Positions 33,150-44,445 of a stretch of 64,000 nucleotides of DNA are shown in pieces. Position numbers and translations under genes: made by a program. The stretch spans positions 431,933,528-431,997,527 of the forward strand of contig CM068369.1 in NCBI GenBank assembly GCA_034769895.1, written 5' to 3'. The DNA is from Magicicada septendecula (taxonomy: Eukaryota; Arthropoda; Insecta; Hemiptera; Cicadidae). Numbering within the stretch: the stretch's first letter is position 1; every line of letters begins with the position of its first letter. Under the pieces are notes generated by a model. It had not been told where the DNA came from. It did not search any database and worked only from the letters and a program-made list of their open reading frames with translations.

Positions 33150-33897
33150 TTAATGTACCATAACTTGCAACTTGCCCAACAAAATTGTCCCAATACAAAT
33201 CCAACATAATTGTGATGCAAGCGCAACTACTCCTTGCTTGTCATACCCGCGTTCGGTCTCTCCTTCACTTACGCAAAATTCTAATCTTGAGAGACTCATA
33301 CACGGGCATCTTTTTGGTCAGCTGCGAGTACTTTTGGTACAAACTTTGCAGAATCACATCTCATTCCCAACTCATCAGTAAGAATGGACTGAACTGATCC
33401 AATTTAAATCATCTGCTAGATCACAAATGTGACGGTTTTCTCCCACAGCAGCACGCACAAGCTCAACATTGCTGTTGGTCTTGGTGGTTAAAGGCCTTCC
33501 TGAACGCTCACGCTCGTCACTCTCAGGAGTTTCACGCCATCTTTGAAAAGCTTAAACCGCTCATAAACCTGTGTGTGACTCATACAATCTTTCCCATAAA
33601 CGTTTTGTAACTTTTCAAATGTATCTTTACATGTTTCACCAACTTTATGACAAAATCTGATACAAATTCTCTGATAAATTTTTTCTGACATGGTAAATGC
33701 ATCAAATGAGATTAACACACAACACAAACACAGCACAAGGCATTTGTAAACAAACCAGATCAACTGTTATTATAAAACTGATACCGAGTATGTAGTAGGC
33801 TATACTATAAAGTAAACATATGTGTCTTATTTTTGGAGCCAAGTCAGCTGACTTGGCATTGACAGTACCAATCCGGATACTTTTTGATCAGACCTCG
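33150..33897 (-). mobile_element. Mariner relic, 5' part
   Basis: The upper end is a TIR (TTTTTGATCAGACCTCG at 33881-33897) followed by TA. Minus-strand reading frames give mariner DNA-binding domain features: YQRICIRFCHKVGETCKDTF, YERFKLFKDG, then after a shift SGRPLTTKTNSNVELV, DLADDLNW and ILTDELGMRCDSAKFVPKVL. It fades near 33150 before the catalytic domain, so the other TIR is missing. Different family from the intact mariner at 18954. Confidence 0.8.
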
Positions 33898-34160
33898 TAT
33901 ATAGGAAGAATCCCAAATTTCTAATTTTTCCTGACGAAAATGGAGTCATACCTTCAAGGTAGTCAGTCTCACCTTGCTCCCTCAGTAGCAGCTCCAAATT
34001 ATGTGACAGATGCTATGGAAATTAATTTTTACAAGCAGTTAAAGACTGCTAAATGTAAAGTGTGAGACAAACAATGGCAATCGCTAAACAAAAGTCACCA
34101 GCTAACACAAAATGAAATACACGAAACAAAAAACTTTTGTCTCTACCATACAGGGATGCT

Positions 34161-34844
34161 GCTTCTTCTTCTTCCACTATACAGCCCAATGTGAGCCCTG
34201 GCTTCCAACATCAATCTTCTCCAAAGTCTCCTGTCCATTGCCATCTCAGTGTAACCTCTCACATACATTCTTTTGAGATCTTCTAGTACATCATTCAGCC
34301 ATCTTATCCTAGGTCGGGTCCTCTTTCTGCTTTTACACACTTCCGCCCTCAGAATTTTCTTTGGCATACACTGATCATCCATCCGCTTTAGGTGACCTCA
34401 TTGTATTCATTGAGCCTTTATAAATCTTACAAGTATGAAGTCCACAATCACCATGTGAAGATCTACAACATGCTCATAGCACCTTTCTGTAATCTGCCTG
34501 ACAACAAACAACTGATCAGAAATACCTCTTTTTGGTCAGAAACCACACTGACATTCCATAGTCTTTTTTCTGCCCATTGTTTAAGTCTTTCATTAATTAT
34601 AGAGGTCAGTGCTTTGTATACAGTGCTTAGTAACATTATGCCTCTATAATTATTACAATCCAGTTTATTTCCCTTCTTATAAATTGGGCATATTATTCCA
34701 GTGTTCCACTCTTCAGGCAGTATTTCTTTTATCTAGATCATATGAATTGGATCATGTAAATAGGCCTTAACAGTTTCGCCCCCATGCTTCAGTACTTCTG
34801 CGGGCAGATTATCCAATCCTGGGGCTTTGTTATTCTTAAGCTTT
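34161..34844 (-). mobile_element. LINE copy, 5'-truncated and internally deleted
   Basis: Bounded by a perfect 15-bp target duplication CCATACAGGGATGCT (34146-34160 and 34845-34859), which fixes both ends. Minus-strand order: RT fragment ([51 protein letters not shown]), a gap, then the basic LINE C-terminus (MDDQCMPKKIL; RPRIRWLNDVLEDLKRM; DRRLWRRLMLEARAH) and a (GAA)n tail. The active-site region is deleted. It lies about 200 bp beyond the MED25 stop codon, so it may be in that gene's 3' UTR. Confidence 0.88.
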
Positions 34845-35062
34845 CCATACAGGGATGCTATGCATAGCAAATATTTGTCACTGAAGCTCTTTAATTTCAC
34901 AGAATAGGAAAAAGGATTTCTTGACTACAGAAAGGGTAAACTGGTAACAAACAATTATGTGCTAATGTACGTGTATATATTAAATATAACAATAAATGTT
35001 ATAATAAAGTAAAAATAATAACAAGTATATAAAAATGTATACAGTAAATACAATTAATATGA

Positions 35063-35203
35063 TTAATTGAGGAAGTCAAAAGAGTTAACGTCATCAAACT
35101 GCTGCTGTGATGGCTGCTGAGGATTTCCTGGGTTTGGCATGCCCTGCTGAGTCCTAGGTAACTGCTGTTGCATGCTAAGAACTTGACGATACTGAGGCTG
35201 TTG
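35063..35203 (-). CDS. MED25 terminal exon (C-terminus of Mediator subunit 25)
   Basis: Minus strand. A splice acceptor (TTTTGTGCCAG, AG at 35204-35205) opens an in-frame exon of 46 codons plus TAA (35063-35065). It encodes Gln/Pro-rich sequence starting QQPQYRQVLSMQQQ and ending in the acidic tail FDDVNSFDFLN. It joins in phase 0 to the exon at 51468-51710, giving LRHLLQQ|QQPQYR. Q-rich C-termini with an LRxLL box precede the end of MED25, which links activators and nuclear receptors to RNA polymerase II. The identification rests on motif and layout recognition, not on alignment; another Q-rich coactivator is possible. Earlier exons lie outside the window. Confidence 0.68.
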   Translation of the reverse strand, partial: QQPQYRQVLSMQQQLPRTQQGMPNPGNPQQPSQQQFDDVNSFDFLN

Positions 35204-36359
35204 CTGGCACAAAACAAAACTTTAATTATATCATATTCTACAGAATAGTAATAATTAAAACAATGAAGTTTACAGAATTAAAAAAAATCATCTATCTCAG
35301 TAGAGAAAAGTGTTGAGAGTTTTACAGAGCCTGTGTAGTCTAAGAAACACTTTCCTTTTTTTAAAACACAGGAGGTTTAACACACGTTCTAGTTTGAATA
35401 AACCATTCGATATTTATAGCTGATTTGCTCATACATTTACTCAAACTAAGTGCCTAAATAAATAAAGACATTCTATTTGATAAGGTGCCATAAAAGAATA
35501 ATAACTGCAGAAAATCATATTAAAAAACAACTAGCATTTACTGAAGCAATATAAAGTCACACAATATTCTGCAGTGAAGTTAAGTCCTTTCTTTTAAATT
35601 CATTATCTTGGGAAAATGAATCAATTCCAAACTTGTATCACATGTCAATTAGATACCAGCACTAAAAAATTATTAAAGTTCAGATATTTGGAATAACTGT
35701 TACACTTTTATAAAAATCATAAATTCTCGTAAAATTATAAATATGAATGAACACCTGTGATTTTATATCAACTTTTTACTTTATTTCTTATTTTTAAGGT
35801 ACCTACACAAAAATATATGCAGCTAGAAGATATTATTTTTATTGTTTTTATCATTACTTTAAAACATTGAACATAATAAAATAAATCTTTATTCATCAAC
35901 TTGTCTCTACAAATGTTAAAGTCTATACGCAGCTCTACAAACTGATAGTATCAGTTACTTACAGGGTTTGTAGCTTGAACTTTAACAATTTAATAGCTAT
36001 ACAGAGTGCTGAACAGTTAGTTCTTCATTCTAAATAATGGTACTTTCATAAGAAGTCAGTGCTTACATAAGAAACGCTGTAATCCTGTCACATTAAAAAT
36101 AAAAAATACTACTTAAATAAAGAAAAATATTAATTTTGGCAGCTACCTGAACAACAAACAACATATATTCCTAAGTATATGTTACAAAGCAAGCTATGCT
36201 AAATTAATATTACTTGATACTCATATTAAAGTGTAAAACACAACGCATTATAATAAAAAATTATGAAATGCTTATACAATATTGAAGTTCACACTATAGA
36301 TTATTTTAAACAATTAACAATTCTGTAAATAATGATAAACATAACAAACACATTGTTAA

Positions 36360-36526
36360 TTATTTTTCTTGATCTTCATGTTGGCTTGCTTGGTCAGGTT
36401 CAGCTGGAGAGGTAAGTACTGAAGGACCGAAGGACTGATCAGGACTGTATGGTTTTGGATTGGTTTCAATACACTGCCATGTTGCCTTTGAATTCTTCCT
36501 TTTATAATAGGCACCAAATACCGACC
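36360..36526 (-). CDS. Unidentified exon-like ORF (possible terminal exon)
   Basis: Minus strand. CAG|GGTCGG at 36527 is an acceptor-like site and an in-frame TAA lies just upstream of it, so the frame can only be entered by splicing. The exon then reads SVFGAYYKRKNSKATWQCIE, continues through a Pro/Ser/Gln-rich stretch and ends HEDQEK before TAA (36360-36362). Base composition is clearly less AT-rich than its surroundings. The frame needs an upstream exon ending one base into a codon, so it does not fit the phase-0 MED25 donor. The phase-0 frame is also open (GRYLVPIIKG to MKIKKNN). It may be the end of another gene or an alternative MED25 end. Function unknown. Confidence 0.4.
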
Positions 36527-37320
36527 CTGTTTAGAACAATTCTAATTAAATATATATGCAACCACAAGTATTTGGAACAGAGATGGATGAGACAGTTTCC
36601 GTGATTCTCAGTACTGTCAGTTTTTAGTAACAGAACCAGAACTGGCAATAAATTAATTAATCACCATTCTACAACTACAACTGACGTAGTAAATGTTTTG
36701 AACAGTTTATAACAACAGGACATCTATGTACTGTATGAATGAGTGTATTATTGACTATATTTAAACTTTACTACATTCACTTTACAATGAGTAGTCCTCA
36801 TAATGTGTATTGTTCAGTAATAATACCTACTCCAGAATATAAAATTTTTATGTTTTCAAAAAAATCTTGTAATAATGAAATTCATTATATTTGAAACAGT
36901 GAACTTGTATTTTTAATGAAATTGAGCTTTTTATAATTGTTGCCAATATTACTATAGTCACGAGATGTTATTTACTCTTAGTGGTATTGGTCTTAATATC
37001 ACTGATTATGCATATATTATTTTCTGTATTTTAATGTTCGCGCGTGTGTCCGTCTCATATGTTGGTTAATATACAATGTGTCCTTAATTGTACATAACAC
37101 TTAGAGAACATCAAAAGTTGTAAATAAGTTCTTGGAATGTGATATAAAAATCACTTTTTAGTTTAAACAGCTCATTTACAAACAGCACAATAGAACTTCA
37201 TAATAAACTTAGTGCACTAATCCCAAGTAGTATTCACACTGATACATTCATAATGTAATAGAAACTTGGTTTACTGATATGAATAGTTGATATAATTGTT
37301 TGTAATTTGTCCTTCTCCAA

Positions 37321-38483
37321 AACTGTTAAGGTCATAGCAAAATCCAAAATAATCATATTATTTCATGTGAAATCTCATGCAAAGTTCTAAAAAAAAAAAG
37401 GAATACTACAAAAAGCACAAATATATTCACAAAATTTCTGTGAATTTCGTGAATGCAGAAAAGCATTAAATATGGTTTACAATACTTCCCTACTCAAAAG
37501 AACTATTCAGTCTTCTGGAAAATCCATTTGCTAAATTCCAAGGTCCTAAATAATGTTATACAATACTCTCATTTATGTAGCACATTACTACCACTAGTAT
37601 GTTTCACTTTTTTTTGTATCAGTGATCTAAGGACCACATGCCAATTTCACTTCTTTATTTTGTTCTTTTCTTTTTCTCCAATATTCTTTCATCTCTTCAC
37701 TGTGTCTCTTCTTCCTGTCATCAGTCCACTTTGAACCTGCATTTTTCTCTCTCCTACCCTGGACTCCTTCCATTTTTAACAATTCTGCACAAAAAACTTC
37801 TCTTTCAATTGCTTCTTCTACGTTTATATTATTTGTTTCTAAATCCTTTTGGACTTCTTTAATGCAACTTGATGTTGACTTCTCCCCCCACAGATATTTG
37901 AAGATCTGCTTTGTTAACCTATTGTTGTCCATTCTATATATGTGTCCAAAAAATAATACTCTTCTCTTTTTCATTGTTTCTGTTATATTTTCTATACTTT
38001 GATATATTGCATCATTACTTCTTAATTTCCAACCTTCTGAAGTTTTTCGTGAGCCTAATATTTTCTCATTTTTATTATTAGTAACATTTTTGTGCCTATT
38101 AAGGCAATAGCATAGTGTAATTTATTGTATCCAATGATACCACTTACACCATATGATACCAATGACATTACTGACCATATCATATTCAAAACCTAAATAT
38201 CATAGTAAATATAAAATATTAGACCATCAATCAGAATATCTCTAAAATGTATACAAAAATGCATATGTCAACTGAAGCAAAATACCATGTGAGGTTTCAA
38301 GCAAGGAAGGAATGTAAGATTTCAGAATACAACTTGGAGTCACCCAATTTCTGCATTCACGAAATTCATAGAAATTTTGTGAATATATTGCTTTTTGTAG
38401 TATTTCACATTTTTTTAGTCTTTCATGATATTTCACATGAAACAATATGATTATTTTGGATTTTGCTATGACTTTAAACAGTT
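37321..38483. repeat. Inverted repeat of about 140 bp enclosing a LINE fragment
   Basis: Left arm 37321-37461 and right arm 38348-38483 are inverted copies, roughly 88-90% alike by eye, starting AACTGTT and ending GAATGCAGAAA. About 890 bp lie between, including a LINE 3' end. It is either a foldback transposon that received or captured a LINE piece, or an inverted duplication. No convincing target duplication was found. Confidence 0.8.
37627..38085 (-). pseudogene. LINE ORF2 C-terminus (fragment)
   Basis: Minus strand. Degraded EKILGSRKTSEGWKLRSND (about 38000-38080) leads into the open 115 codons MKKRRVLFFGHIYRMDNN, WTDDRKKRHSEEMKEYWRKR and a short tail. This is the basic C-terminal region typical of a widespread insect LINE group; the RRxLFFGHIYRM motif is recognisable. 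The endonuclease and RT domains are absent. It sits between the arms of the inverted repeat at 37321-38483. Confidence 0.7.
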
Positions 38484-41028
38484 CTGCAATATGCTGATAA
38501 CAATTTTATATTATGTAAAGTTAGTTATTACAGCTAATAAGGCCTCTCATCACAACTCTTATCAGAGCTTGTGATCAGTGCATGGACTACAAACGATGGC
38601 TAGTTTAAGAATAAGACAACTACCTGCTGATAAAAAGCAATGTTCAAGAGTGTCTTCTCACAAAACGTCTTTTCAGTTTTTTATTTAGGTCTTACTAGTC
38701 TATATTTTAAACAGATTACTCTAGTAATTCTCATTGTGTTTTTATTATTACCATATATTTGATTATATTTTTTTCTTACACTGCATCGCTCTACTTCATT
38801 ATTTATTATTACATAGGGTTTTAATTAATTTTTTTATTAAAATTTTTCTTACTACAGAAAATAATTGCAGATCTTGAATTATTAGGTGAACACTGTTAAG
38901 TTTATAAGCTGATCAGTAAAATAAAACATTATAATTTTCAATAAAACTTTGGTATTCGAAAGTGTACAACATATGGTTGTATCTCAAATATGATCCAAAC
39001 TAATCTCAGTTAGGGATGACACATACGGCCTATACAGAGATTTTTGTTGCCTTCCTTTACTTCAACCTGGTTTGTCATTTAAATGACATTTATGTACAAA
39101 AATTTTAAACATCTCAGTTCACATACTAAACTTAATGCTATTGTGGCCTTAATGGAGAGCCGCAGCCAACCAGTCATTGGACTGAAGACCTTATGATGAT
39201 GAAAGTTACTACCTTATAAAAAAACTAATAATAAAAAAGACTGTATAGAAAACATTCAAAAAAAGATACACCGATCAGAAATGTACAAAAACAACTTACA
39301 ACATACTATTTCCACCATAAGAGCAAACTATTTTCACTTATTTTCAAAGAAATGAAACATGTGGAAGTGCATATCAAGGGAACATGGAAAACACGATCAA
39401 ACTCTAAAACAAAACAAAGAAATATCACTGCCATTCATTTCCTACACCACAGGACTAGTCATGTTGATTATCCATAGGAAACAATAAGTATAATCAGTGC
39501 TACAGACCAATTAAAATTTGTCATGCAGGGTCAGATTGCAGTGCCTCCAATGGAAAAACAATAAACTCCTTTTATGTTAGGACACCTCGACAGACATTCG
39601 TGGAAAATCTCAATACATTTGGATATCTACATAAGATACATGTGCAAAACGGTGATGAACAGAAAGCAAAGGAAGTTAGTACTGAAAAATTAATAGGAAA
39701 TACTACAGGTAAAGACAGACCATGCTAGAAAAGGACTGAAACAATTTAAAATTCAAATGAAATTTCATAAAATAAAGGCTGACTGAGTTTCTTTTATAAA
39801 AGAAATCAAGAAGCTAAAAGAGCCACAAACAAAAACTAAGAAACTGAGACAATTGTAGTGTTTATTCTAGACAGAATACACAACTTCCTGATATATCGAC
39901 TAGTGAGGGGGACTTCCAACACCAGCTGTCATTTTATTTATTCCATGCCCATGTGTTAGCAAACTGTGTATCAGTTTTCTACAAATACAATGAAACAGAG
40001 AGTAAAATGGGACCCAGTGATGTTCAATCAATGCTAGGCCATTACAAAGAACATTACCTGGATCCACTGGTTGAAAGATTGAAAATACTTTGCAATACAT
40101 GCAGTGAATAGAACAAAAACTTCACTATTCTTCATTATTTTTACTATATGACTGTATAAAAAAGGCATTCAAGGAAGAAACAATAATTTTTCCAGTGAGA
40201 GACCATTCTTACATGGAATCATATATGAATATGGAACTTGAACCATAAGACCTGACTGAATATACCTAGCGACTGGCTGAGTGGAATAAAGTCTTCAAAG
40301 TCAAGCCAAGCCGTTTTTAAAGTTGTGGCTTTTGAAACATAATATTAAACAGTGTGGAAATTTCCTTTTTCAAAAATAAACAAACACATTTACAATGGCA
40401 ACACACTCCATAAAGGAAGTGAGAATTACTCAGACCATGCTGAGACAAATGATCACAGGAAAGTCTACACAAGACCAGTTGTGATGTGAAAGGACAGAGG
40501 ACCCCCCCCCCCAAATGTGATAGCCCAAAATGAATCATCAAGCATCACACTCCAAGGCAGACAATCAACAATGTCTTATAGAGCCACAACAATTATATAC
40601 AGATCAAATCCTTATTGCAAAGAAGGCAAAACATGACCATCTGCAACTAACTCTTCAAGAGATTTTGTAGAGATGAAGCATATTATTTTTACTCTTGTCT
40701 CCCTAATGGTAGCAATTGGATGATGAGGGTGAAAATGATGATTATCTGGACTGGAGATACAATTTAATATTTTTCATCTTTTCTTTGTAAACGAAGCCAC
40801 ACTTTCTTGTACTTCTTTTATAACAAATAAACATTTTTACAAGTTCTGATTCATTGTGTATTTTTCAGACAAGAATCATTTCAAGTAGAAACTTGAAGAA
40901 CCTAAAAGACAACATCTATATTAAAACATTTTGATTAAAATATAATTTTTACTATACTTAAAAAATTGTGTTTTCATTTAAAGTAAAATTGGTTGTACAC
41001 CCTATGTGATAATTTAATATATACTTTC
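38484..41028. other. Intronic DNA with unidentified coding-like traces
   Basis: Near 39150-39205 an ATGATGATG end after GGACTGAAGACC resembles the 3' tail of insect LINEs (weak). At 39290-40110 plus-strand frames show protein-like runs (INSFYVRTPRQTFVENLNTF; FYLFHAHVLANCVSVFYKYN; LGHYKEHYLDPLVERLKILC), possibly an old DNA-transposon transposase. I cannot name the family. Confidence 0.35.
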
Positions 41029-41211
41029 ATAAGCTTTGGTAGTGACTCTGGATGAGAAACTTAATTAGAAAAAACACATTGAAACTGTGACAGATAAAAG
41101 CCTGAAGGGAATTAACTTATTGAAAGCAGTGGCAGGTAAATGTTGGGGAGGAGATACAATCACGTTGAGACAACTATATATATTGCGACAATACAAGCAT
41201 ATGCTGAAATG

Positions 41212-43081
41212 TGCATGTATTAAATAAAATAAATATTTAGATTAATTTTAATAATATGTAATAGACAAGCAGGTGTGAAGTTGAAAGCCGAGTTAGACGC
41301 AGGAATGAACATGCATGATCATGCAATTATTGCTGAGAGGGTGTACTGCAGTAAATAGTGTGTATGTATGAAGCCTGTTCAAGCCTGCAAGTTTGCAATC
41401 TCACCCCAAATAGATACTAAATTAGAGTTTTATTTAATTATAAGTAAACCGTAAATGTTAGAAAGATTGTAAAGACTTCTAAATATGCATAAAAATCAGA
41501 CACATGTGCAGTGCGAAAATGGTGTGATTATGACGTTCAGTGCGAATCTGTGCGATTTTAAGAGCATAGTAATTACACTAATGATGTGATGACTATAATA
41601 ATTACGTATAATATGTGTAATTAAATCAGACAATGTTAGATCACTTTGAAATCCGCATTAGACATTGAAATTGGCAAAAATGTGCGAATATGTGAAATTG
41701 GACGGTAGTGGGGGAACTGACGCCACTGACAGTTTCTGACCTGCAGAATCCTGAGCCGACAGGTGTGGTTTTTTTGGTGAATATAAATATGAGCCCAGGA
41801 GAGCCAAATTTACTCTTCAATCAGTTTTCAGTTGCGGCGGTAAGCTCTGTCCGTCAGCGACGCGAATTTCAATCAGTCTTCAGACATAGCTGGACGCTAT
41901 GTCCAGTATCGACGAGATTTTTGTTTATAAACTGTAAAGTCTAATGGACAATACGTTAATTCAAGTAATCAAAAACAGTAACTATTAGTTTGGTTATTTT
42001 TAACTACAATTGTCGGATGTCTACAACCAGTCTACAACCACAAACGTCAACACCCTAGACAAATGGCGAGAGCACATCAAGCAGAGGAACGATATGCAGA
42101 GCAATAGAGACGGTTACTAGAACAACAGCAGCCGATGCAGAGCAACATATCATTTCATTCTACAGTCAGCAGATGGAACCATCAAGGACGAGTGACTGGA
42201 GGATGACCAGTGGAACCGGAAAACGCAAGAGGAAATCCAGTAGGAGAGAACCGACAGATCACCGGAGGACATGGGTACAGCTGCAGAACTGAGGTGACAA
42301 ATAACCAATTTATAATTATTATAAAAAAATAAAGACATTTTTAAAACTTGAAAAATAAAGAAAATTTATGTCATATGTAGACAGAGATAAGAGAATGTAA
42401 TTTAACTTTAGTAAGAATTTTCTTTAATGATAACCAATTAATTTAAAGATAACGTCAATCATTACTTGGATGATTAACAATTGATTTAATAAGTTTAAAT
42501 GTTCATGTAAAGTGTGTAAAGTAATCAGCGTGTAATATCACACGAAATGTATAAAGTAAAGTAACTGGAAATATAGAAGAAGACTAACGATTCGATTAGT
42601 ACATTTAAAATTTTATAAAGCATTAAAATGTATCCCAAGCATAGAATAATAATGTAAATAAGAACAAACTTATAAAGCACACAGTCAGACTAAGCAGTCG
42701 AAAATTTATAGTGTAACAAAGATATGGTTAACATAGAGTTTTGCTAATATAAGATATCAGATTTATTTTATGATGAATATAAGGCAACAAAGAAACAATT
42801 GATAATGAATATTTTATGGTGAAGTAAATATTATTTTTTTTTCACTTATAATTTCGTTCGAATAAAGTAATTAAAACGTGTTAAAATTTATAAAAGGACT
42901 ACTCTTATTATGATTACAACCCAAACTCTATTTATAATTAACACGTTATAAAAAAATGTGTATGAGTTATACCACTACACAAATTAGATTACATTTAATT
43001 AATACTTTGAATTGTTGTATAATTTTGTCTCCCAAAAGCGTGGGGCTATACAAAGTAAATTAATGTAAATTTGTATACACA
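41212..43081. repeat. Solo LTR, 1870 bp, inserted in the LINE
   Basis: Begins TG, ends CA, and is flanked by the 5-bp duplication AAATG (41207-41211 and 43082-43086). Removing it and one AAATG restores the LINE reading frame (LRQYKHMLKC then VVVISYILPKVIYACEVWGG), which proves the boundaries independently. It contains no gag or pol. A TATA-box-like TATAAATAT at about 41782 suggests plus orientation. It is best explained as an LTR retrotransposon reduced by LTR-LTR recombination. Confidence 0.8.
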
Positions 43082-43083
43082 AA

Positions 43084-44410
43084 ATGTGTCGTCGTAATAT
43101 CTTACATACTGCCAAAAGTTATTTATGCTTGCGAGGTCTGGGGAGGCGCAGCACCATCGTACAAGAAAAAGCTGAATGTGATTCAGAACTCTGTCTTACG
43201 TCTCTGTCTCGGATGTCCCCTTACTACTCCAAAAAATGCTCTAGAAATAGAACTGAATGTGGAACCACTCAATATTAAAATTGATAAAAGAATATGGATC
43301 AAATTTTTAAAGAACCAAACTATTCCCACCACCCATCCCTCTCACCATATTGTCTCTACTGGAAACAAACATAAGCAATCCTTTAGCCAAACAGTATATA
43401 GAATATGCCAAGGACAGGCTCAGTTAACTCCTGAAGAAAGACCTTTTGTGAACTGTATGCCGCCATGGGCATGGACTCCACCAAATGTTTTCATTTCTCT
43501 GCCGGGAGAAGTTACAAAGACTGAGACACCAGAATTTTTGAAGCAAGTGACCCTGCGTACAATAGAAGAAAATTATAATGACCACCTACACATTATACAG
43601 ATGGTTCACTGTGCTTGAATGAGGGAAGACCGGAGAAAAATATTACATCACTTCATCCTCCGGATCCTCATTGGACACTGAATTGCTGGCGATACCAGCT
43701 GCTCTACAGCATTGTCTATCCTTGGAATATATGAAGATCTGTATTCTTACAGACTCAAAAATAAGCATTACAAACAATTATACAGTATAACCCTACAGAT
43801 TATTATTTTAGAGCTAAAGTAATTTTCCATCTACTTCAACTACTGAAAAATAAAATTATCACCTTTCAACGGATCCCTGGTCACTGCAACATATTTGGAA
43901 ATGAGAAGGCTGATGAAATAGTTAAAATGGCATCTACACTTGGACCAAAACCTCCAGCAGTACAGTCGCTTCAAAGTTGTGTCGCAAAAAGCAATAAAAC
44001 TTTTAAAAGCCAAGGACAAGGAACTGGAATCAGGAAACTACTGGCTGCCAGCTCTTCAAAATACAGAAAATACCAAACGACCTTAGTATATACAGAAATA
44101 TTAGTAAATCAAGTCAGTAATTGGAGCGAGATTAAGAACTGGGCATTTGGTGACGGAAAGCTACCTAAATAGATTTCACCTTAGCGATTCACCAATGTGT
44201 AAGGTGTGTAATGAAGAGGAGGACACCATTGAGCATACCCTATTAAATTGTACTGGACAGTGTGAAGAGAGATGCCGACTTAAAGAATTGGTAAAGGAAC
44301 ATGGAAAAGAGGAGTTATCACTGGTAAAAATAACCATCAATCCACTTTTCTGGGATCTGGCGCATAGAGTTTACAAGAGACATCAACGCTTCGGGCTGGA
44401 AACTCGCTAA
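43084..44410 (+). pseudogene. LINE ORF2 3' portion (RT end, RNase H, CCHC)
   Basis: Broken reading frames carrying the RT C-terminus, RNase H and the zinc motif described for the parent LINE. The longest open parts are 43178-43618 (146 codons) and 44147-44410 (87 codons, ending just before the AAG tail). RNase H is split by frame changes near 43610 and further stops to 43930. Confidence 0.8.
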
Positions 44411-44445
44411 CAAGAAGAAGAAGAAGAAGAAGATAAGCTTCGGTA

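Larger units (their letters stand above)
41042..44432 (+). mobile_element. LINE with RNase H domain, 5'-truncated, split by a solo LTR
   Basis: Bounded by a 13-bp duplication ATAAGCTTtGGTA (41029-41041) / ATAAGCTTcGGTA (44433-44445), with a (AAG)n tail before the right copy. Coding traces on the plus strand: RT thumb (TLDEKLN.KKHIETVTDKSL; INLLKAVAGK), interruption at 41212-43081, then VIYACEVWGGAAPSYKKKLN and IQNSVLRLCLGCPL. RNase H follows (YTDGSL near 43598; RIPGHCNIFGNEKADEI near 43870), then a C-terminal CCHC-like motif (CKVCNEEEDTIEHTLLNC near 44195-44250). Many stops and shifts. LINEs with RNase H belong to the I/R1/LOA/Jockey-related group. Confidence 0.85.

Noticed and set aside
39290..40110. 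Definite piggyBac transposase relic
   Set aside because: Fragments look protein-like but no catalytic motif is clear, so no family name is given.
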